Of a stretch of DNA of 64,000 nt, positions 57,644-64,000 are shown piece after piece. A program made the position numbers and the translations under genes. Each line of letters begins with the position of its first letter. The first letter of the stretch is position 1. The notes beneath the pieces are model-generated. The model ran no database searches and was not told the DNA's origin. It saw only the letters and a program-made list of their open reading frames with translations. This stretch comes from Cornus controversa (lineage: Eukaryota > Streptophyta > Magnoliopsida > Cornales > Cornaceae): NCBI GenBank assembly GCA_026545225.1, contig CM048845.1, forward strand, positions 54,288,033-54,352,032, in the 5' to 3' direction.

Positions 57644-60183
57644 TGTAACACCCCGTAAATTGAGGATATTTAATTTGAGTTTTTAATTAATTAAATTGTT
57701 CATTTTGTGGTGTTTTAAATGCTTTAGTTAATGTTTGTGAATGTCTGTTCTTTGTTTTGGTTTAATATAGATGGTTGATTAATTGGTGCTAAGTGTTTAT
57801 TTACTTTAAATGTTTGTGAAATATTTGCTTTTAATGTAGATTTTTTTTTTAAATAAAATATGTGGGTTTTTGGATTGCATTTCCTTTTATTTTAATTATT
57901 TTCAGGTTGGGCTAGACTTTTGGGTTGGGCCATATATATATTTATATATATTTATTTATAGGTGGGCTAAATATATGTTTATGTATTATTTTTTTAATAA
58001 TTTAGGAATTATTCTAGTAATTCTAGAAAAAGAAAAAAAAATAGAATTAAGAGAAAAAAGAAATTAGGGTTCAGTAGTTTCTATGCACAAAGGGTTTCTA
58101 CGAAGACAGGGAGAGAACAGTAGATGCTGGAAAAAGGGAGAGAAGGTGATTTTACTAAAAATTATAAGGCAAGTTCAATCTCTTCACTTCCCCTTTGAAC
58201 TTGTAAACATAGATAAATATTTGTTTTAATTGATTTGTATGTATGTACATGTATATATATATATATATGTATATATATATGGGTTCTGTATGAATACATG
58301 GGATGATATGGGATTGTCATTGGTAGATATACATGCAAATCAATGAATTAGCTGATGTGAAAGAATCTGTGAATAGCTATATGTGTGTGTGTGTGTGTGT
58401 GTGTGTATATAAGCATGCAATTTCATATATGATTTTTTTAAACTCTATTTTGAAGGATTTTGTTCTAATTAAAGTGTTCATCTTGCTGTCCTGAATAATT
58501 CTTGTTAATTTAGTTACAAATCGTTGGGTAATTTGACAGAATTTGAAGTTTGAATTTAAAAAACCCTAAAACATGAATTTGGGACTTTTTGATTTAGACC
58601 ACGGATGGAGGGAATTTTGGTACCAATGCATAGCTTGGACCGAGAGGAAAAGTTTGGTATATGAAAATATAGGTTTTGGTGGCCGAAGAATGGCCTAGAA
58701 CATGGCTAGTCGCGGCTGTACAGTAGCCGCTAGAAAAGATTACAGGAAACCAAAGGAAGGAGAAGAAGAAGAGGGGTCGCGTGATGCCCACGTGCGTGCG
58801 GCCGCCTCCAATTGCCGGTGTGAACCAGAAAAGTGGTGGTCCAGTCCCACTTGCCGAGCCCATCCACTGGGCCTAGTTTGGGCCCAGTCCGGAATATTTA
58901 ATATTTTTTTAAAATTTTAAATCTTTTTAAAATATAGAAAATTAGAAAAAATATTTTAAATTACTGAAAAATTTCAAAAAATTTCTAAAAAATTTAATAA
59001 GACTTTTAAGGATAGATTATGCACATAAACTTAGGCTAGAGGTAGGTTTAGATACCCTTGATGATTAAATTGCAAGGTAGGCTTTGCTGTGTGGGTTTAT
59101 TTTTTAAAATTTTTCGTTTATTGTTTTTAATTGTTTCTGTGCCATCAGAAATGTGCTTGGTTAATTGTTTGATGTTTAAATCAGTTTATGGGATTATGTT
59201 AAATTGGTTTACGATCATGGTAGGTTTGTGTTATTTTATTTAATTATTTAATTCATGTGGTGGTAGGATTGTCATTATATTAATTAGCATGCTTATAAGT
59301 ATGTTATTTTTTCATTTAAAGGATTATGGGAGGCATGTCAGGATTGCCTAATACCTAAGAAGGTATCAATACATTATATTTTGCAGCATGTTAGGATTGT
59401 TTGGCATATCAGGATTGCCCAATACCTAATAAGCTATCTATACATTATATTTTACGGCATATCAGAATTGCCTAATACCTAATAAGGTATCTATACATTA
59501 TATTTTGCGACATGTCAGGATTGCCTAATACTTAATAAAAAATTTAGTTACGTGTCCGGGCATGTTGGGATTGCTAGTTGTTCGAACTTAGAAACTTGTT
59601 CTACCTTTATTGTGATAATGGATGGATTAGTTCAGAACATAGTTCTAATTATTTCTGAGATAGGAGATTAAATGATAAAATAGTATAGTCATATCTGTAT
59701 GTTATTATTGTCCTCATATAGAGGGTATGTTTACCAACTCTGTGATTGGGTGGTAATAGAGGGAACTTGCTCGTGGGTTTAACTCACTTTGTTGATATTT
59801 TAGGTCCCAGGCCGATTCCACCGCGAGGATAGAGTCTTAAGTTCGTAGATTGTGGTAGTCATCTTCTCTTATCAGTATTCAGAATAGACATATATTTCTT
59901 TCTTTATGTTCAGGATATGAACTTTATTGGAACGTTGTTTTAGATGTTTTAATCTTTATTATATTTTGAGTTTTGGGGTCCTTGAGTTACAGAATAATCG
60001 AGTTGTATTGTTCAGACTCTCAATTTTATTTTATTTTATTCCTCTTAGTTAAATTTTTTATTTCACGCTTATTTATTTATTTTGTTATCCTTGTATTCTG
60101 TGCTTGCATGCTATCAATTATAGGTATTCCTTTTCGTGTATGAGACTTGCCACCTCATGTGTGAGATTGTAGGGAGTATAACA
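57644..60183 (+). mobile_element. Complete gypsy 5' LTR (2540 bp) inserted in an RBOH intron
   Basis: Starts TGTAACACCCCG and ends GGGAGTATAACA, followed at once by a primer-binding site. It is the full-length member of the family seen in part at 31584-32935, 39297-40845 and 48659-53204, and as a solo LTR at 48857-51930. Hairpin subrepeats are at 59330-59580. A (TA)n run is at about 58253-58280 and a (TG)n run at 58384-58408. GC content rises at 58680-58880. The left flanking 5 bp are AGAAG; the partner would be beyond 64000. Confidence 0.88.
59330..59580 (+). repeat. Subrepeat array with hairpin, fourth copy
   Basis: Copies of GGCAT(G/A)TCAGGATTGCC followed by TAATACCTAATAAGGTATC and ATACATTATATTTTG, about 60 bp each. 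Confidence 0.92.
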
Positions 60184-60184
60184 G

Positions 60185-60196
60185 TTGGTATTAGAG
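60185..60196 (+). other. Primer-binding site (variant)
   Basis: TTGGTATTAGAGC just after the LTR end, a one-base variant of the initiator Met tRNA site. Confidence 0.85.
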
Positions 60197-60332
60197 CACT
60201 CCAAGTTCGAATATTCTCGGGTCCTTAGGGTCGGTCATATGGTATCTTTCGTGTTGCGTATTTTGATAAATAGAATCTAAGTATAAAACTGATCACACTT
60301 TATACGTTTTAGTCTATTGTTGGGGTCTTCAG

Positions 60333-60690
60333 ATGCCACCCCATAGGAGGAGTGGGAACCAAATCCGGAGTAAGGACAATGCTCAGGATGGAAATGCTAA
60401 ACTTCCTCCCGATTTGACAACTATTATTGCTCAGGCTGTAGCTACAGGAGTGGCGACTGCTCTTCAAAATCAGCAGCCACCACAGCAGTCATCGTAGATG
60501 GCGCATGTTCCATTACTGGTGGAGCAGCCTAACTGTTGGGAAAGGGATCGAAATTCCTTCACAAAAGGGAATCTACCAGAGTTTTCTGGGTCCACAGAGG
60601 TGAAAGAAGCGTATCAATGGAGGAAAGACATTGAACACCATCTTCATATGGTTATGTGAACCGAAGTTTAGAAGCAGATGTTAATTTATC
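60333..60690 (+). pseudogene. Ty3/gypsy gag start, truncated
   Basis: Start ATG at 60333 (MPPHRRSGNQIRS). It continues with ALQNQQPPQQS, a TAG at about 60496, then ESTRVFWVHRG-frame and YQWRKDI blocks as in the gag at 40973. Gag breaks off near 60690, where copy B of the noncoding retroelement begins. Confidence 0.88.
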
Positions 60691-62209
60691 TGTCTTGTTA
60701 CACATTGAATATCTAATTACAAGGACAATCTTGTCAAATTTTTAAAGAAGGGTATTTTGGAAATTATTTCTAGGGCAACATTAGTGTAGGGGTAATTTTG
60801 GAAATAATGTTGTTAGGGTTTCTCATTAAATTCGAAAAGGTTTTAAAAAAAAAAGGAAAAGGAAAGTGTGTGGTTGAGATCAATCCTCTCGGCACATTGT
60901 GATAGTTGTTATTCAGTGTGTTAGAGGTGTGTGGCTATAAAAAATAAAAGCATATAATAAAAGAGAAAGAGGTGGAGAGAAAGAAGAGGGCGCTGATATA
61001 CAGAGGGTGTAGAGAAAGAGAGCAATAGAGAGAGAGAGAAGAGAAGAAGGGAGAAACGGCAGAGAGAGGAGGTGTGTGTGCGCGCCTTTGTAGTGAGAGA
61101 AAGCAGTGAGATCAATACATACACATCACCATCTAGGGTCTTCAGATACAGAGCTTCAATAGTAATCTAGAAAAAAAAAACATGAGCTGAGTAAGTGAAA
61201 TGTAGAGAGTGTGTGTGTGCATTTGTAGTGAGAGAAAGTAGAGATATCTATACACACCACCGTCTACTCTTTTCTAGAGAGCTTAAAGAGATATATTAGA
61301 GAGAAACTCGAGAGAACAACCACAGAGTAGCAAGCTTAAAAGGAAAGATACGATTTTTGCTGGATGTGGTTTTGATAAAGGCCATGGAAGCCCTAGGTGA
61401 AGCATCATAACTCACAACTACTGGAAGAGACTCAACCGAAACTATGAACACACCTCAAGCTTGTTACAATTAAATTCAAGTAGCCGAAACTTGTGAGTTT
61501 ATGATTCCTTTTTTTAATCACTTCAATTAGCCGCCTATTCTTGACAAGTTGAGCTCTATTGTGCTTGAACAACCTACTTAAACATACCCAGGTCAGATTT
61601 TTCATGCTTGTATGATAGAATTGTATTTCCCCAAATCATATTCGCTCAAAACTCTAGTCTAGAGTTTCTTTAGCTGCTGTTAGTTATGCTCAAGATGATT
61701 TTATCTCTTGTGCAAAGATCTATGATATGATTTCATTGCTAGAACACATCTATCTACACAGTCACAAGCGCACGAAAATGGCTTTGATTGATCAGTATAT
61801 GCACACTCTCACAGGCGCACTAGTTCAGGCTTTGTTGTTGACACACTAATCACTCGCTCACCTATATATTTGTTCAATCTGTGCTTTGATGTGTTATGGA
61901 AAGATTATTGATGTTTTGGTTGTAATTTGCTTATTCTTGAAATTGAGAGTCTGCTTTGATGACTTCTATATTGCTGAAAATCCAATATTCTGAATGTTTT
62001 ATCCTATTGCTGAGATTTCCAATTGTGTTGCTGAAATTTCTATTTTTTTAATAGCCATCTGAAATTCTAGGTTGCTGATATACTGATCTTGCTACTCAAA
62101 AATACATGTTGCTGATAGCCTGTTTGATTTTCTGAATTGAGGTTGCTGTCCAAAGTTTATTAAATTGCTGATTTGACTTTTTAATAATGTTGTTTTGGAG
62201 TTTTAATAA

Positions 62210-62338
62210 TACTGAATTTTGAGTGTTGTTTTTGCTGTTTTAAACATGTTAATGCTGAATTTTGAGTGTTGTTTTTGCTGTTTTAAACATGTTAATGCTG
62301 AATTTTGAGCGTTGTTTTTGCCATTTTAAACATGCTGA
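62210..62338 (+). repeat. 43-bp unit in three tandem copies
   Basis: Copies start at 62210, 62253 and 62296. The unit contains TGAATTTTGAGTGTTGTTTT and TTTTAAACATG. The second and first are nearly identical; the third has three or four changes. Confidence 0.95.
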
Positions 62339-63256
62339 TGCTGAATGTTTGATTGCTGATTTTGCTGTTTTAAATAAGCTCAAATGTTGAATTGCTGAAA
62401 CTGTTCTTTGAAATATGTATGTTGCTGATTTGAGAAATTTAAGGTGCTGAATTGAGATTTTAATAGTTCTGATTTGAGACTTATATGGTGTTTTTCTGAT
62501 AAATTAATTGTGCTGATTTGAGACTTATAAGGTGCTGATTTGAGATTTTAATAGTGCTAATTTGAGAACTTAATAGTGCTAATTTAAGATTTTTAAAGTG
62601 CTGATTTTGCTGTCTTAAAAACGCTATCGTGTTGATTTTTCTATTTGCTATCATGCTAATTTTTTCTATACTATCATGCAGAACTCCATATGCTATTATG
62701 CTGATTTTGACATGCTACTTTGCTAAATTATATTTCACTGAATTATGTTTGCTGAAGTATGTTGTGCTTAATTGTGTTTATGCTTCTTATATTTTGAACT
62801 GCTTGTTCTACTAATTTCTACTCTAATTGCAATTATGTTCATTTTTAGAACAGGTACAAAGACAGAAATACTTGGACCATTGTTAGAAGAAAATTCCAAG
62901 CTGAATGGTTATTCAAGAAGCTGAGAACAGGATTTATTGCAAGAGTGCTTCTACTTCCATTCTGTTGCACCTACACTCAAGGGTGTACTATATGAAGCCC
63001 ATCTTTGAAGAAGTTCAAGCGTCATTGCGTGATTCATACTGAAGACCATCTTTGATAAGTTCAAGTGTCATGATTTGCCAAAAAGACCAGTGACTGTGTC
63101 ATTATCATGCAGGACCTTGAAGACTAACTATCAGAGTTTGAAGATTGATTTTGAATACATTCAATCAAAGCCTAAAGAGTTGTTGCTCATCACATCGAAC
63201 TAACTGCATTATTACTATGTATAGTCCAAGTATTGGGATACTTTGGACATGGGGAG

Positions 63257-63622
63257 TGTGAGTGATTGCGGTGAGATTGAGGTGAGATAGCTTGGGCTTC
63301 GGGAAGCCTGAGTTGGGTTGAGAGTGGAAAAGTTGTTGTGAGATTTTGTGAGAGTGATTCAGGCCTAGGGAGGCTGTGAACTGGGTGAGTGCTGGAGAGA
63401 CTATTTTTTGAGTTGGGTGAGTGAGAGAGTGATTGAGATAATTACTGTACTACCCTTTTAGACATAGTGGAGCTCAGTTTGAAGAGATTTTCCCCACCTT
63501 GGGGTTTCCTCTATAAATCCGTGTGTCCATTAATTGTTTGATTGCATGTGCCAGTCAAAACTTGCAATATTAGGAAGAAAAATCTAAGAACCTATTCACC
63601 CCCTCCCCCTCTAGGTTCATCA
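63257..63622 (+). repeat. Terminal LTR-like segment of copy B (366 bp)
   Basis: TGTGAGTGATTGCGG to ...GGTTCATCA, similar along its length to 6623-6989, with a TATA-like CTCTATAAAT and the CCTATTCACCCCCTCC end. Confidence 0.65.
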
Positions 63623-64000
63623 CGCTCACCCATTTAACCAAAAAGGGTATGCCTTTCGTTTCGAATGATTCTTGTCAGACGGCGTTTGATGAGTTAAAGA
63701 GTAGATTAGCAACTGCACCAGTCGTAACTACTCCTCAAAGCAAAATTGAGTACTTGGTATATACCAATGCATCATTGCAGGGTTTGTGTTATGTGTTGAT
63801 ATAGGAGGAGAAACCGATATCCCATGCTTCACGTAAGGTTAAACCTCACGAGCTTAATTACCCAACTCACGATCTGGAGTTGGCTGCTATGTTTTTGCCT
63901 TGAGGAATTGGAGGCATTACATCTTGGGTGAGACTTTCAGGTTGTTCAGTGACCACAAGAGCTTGTAATATCTATTATCACATAATGAGCTAAATATGAG
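63623..64000 (+). pseudogene. Ty3/gypsy end of RT and RNase H, fragment
   Basis: Joins at LTHLTKKG (end of RT), then SNDSCQTAFDELK, YTNASLQGLCYVL and [16 protein letters not shown], the same passage as 43470-43735. Stops (for example at about 63801) and a frame change near 63890 are present. It continues beyond the window. Confidence 0.9.

Larger units (their letters stand above)
60691..63622 (+). mobile_element. Noncoding retroelement, copy B
   Basis: A 2.9-kb block homologous to 4270-6989. From about 60710 (TAATTACAAGGACA) the two copies can be followed, with indels, to the shared 3' end. A TATA-like GGCTATAAAAAATA is at about 60932. GA-rich leader sequence (60960-61110) and a donor-like TTGTGAGT at about 61491 follow. 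An AT-rich TGCTGATTT-rich segment runs to an acceptor-like AACAG at 62849-62853. The last 366 bp (63257-63622) form the LTR-like end after a purine tract (GACATGGGGAG). It lies between the gag start and the RNase H of one gypsy family, replacing about 3 kb. No coding capacity is seen. Confidence 0.7.

Overview
This is nuclear DNA of a flowering plant, most likely a eudicot with a large, repeat-rich genome. The evidence is one recognisable host gene with plant-type introns, surrounded by many plant Ty3/gypsy (chromovirus, Tekay/Del-like) and Ty1/copia retrotransposons in several nested layers. There is no operon, CRISPR array, rRNA gene or tRNA gene. The species cannot be named from the sequence.

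Host gene. On the minus strand, three exons (57208-57135, 56466-55883 and 54453-54344) encode the last 255 residues of a respiratory burst NADPH oxidase (RBOH). Splice sites and phases are intact, and the frame is open to the normal C-terminal KENF and a stop. Introns carry two MITE-like inverted-repeat elements. A 2.5-kb gypsy LTR begins 435 bp upstream of the first visible exon, and a copia LTR sits 102 bp after the stop. All upstream exons lie outside the window or are lost.

Layout. 1-2950: end of a plus-strand Tekay-like integrase and its 3' LTR. 2957-10348: a minus-strand Tekay-like element (5' LTR, gag, protease, start of RT) carrying a 2.7-kb noncoding retroelement (copy A, 4270-6989). 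10349-14880: two nested minus-strand copia 5' ends, each LTR plus gag. 14881-18569: mostly unassigned DNA with one candidate LTR. 18570-27878: a very long LTR-like region made of several tandem-repeat families, split by a nearly complete minus-strand Tork/TNT1-like copia element (21875-26702). 27879-31583: 5' part of another copia element. 31584-32935: a minus-strand gypsy LTR fragment. 32936-39296: a plus-strand gypsy element whose gag is split by a 3660-bp solo LTR with a perfect 5-bp target-site duplication. 39297-45225: a decayed but nearly full-coding gypsy element. 45226-48658: 3' end of a minus-strand Tekay-like element with a chromodomain. 48659-53204: a gypsy LTR fragment split by an opposite-strand 3074-bp solo LTR with a perfect 5-bp duplication. 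53205-54241: 5' end of a small copia element. 54242-57643: the RBOH gene. 57644-64000: a gypsy element (5' LTR, gag start, RNase H) in which the middle is replaced by a second copy (copy B) of the noncoding retroelement.

Every retroelement coding region seen carries stops or frameshifts, so none looks autonomous. The strongest points for follow-up are the RBOH locus, the unclassified noncoding element seen twice, the two solo LTRs, and the LTR-internal repeats and hairpins. I found no clearly new biological system.
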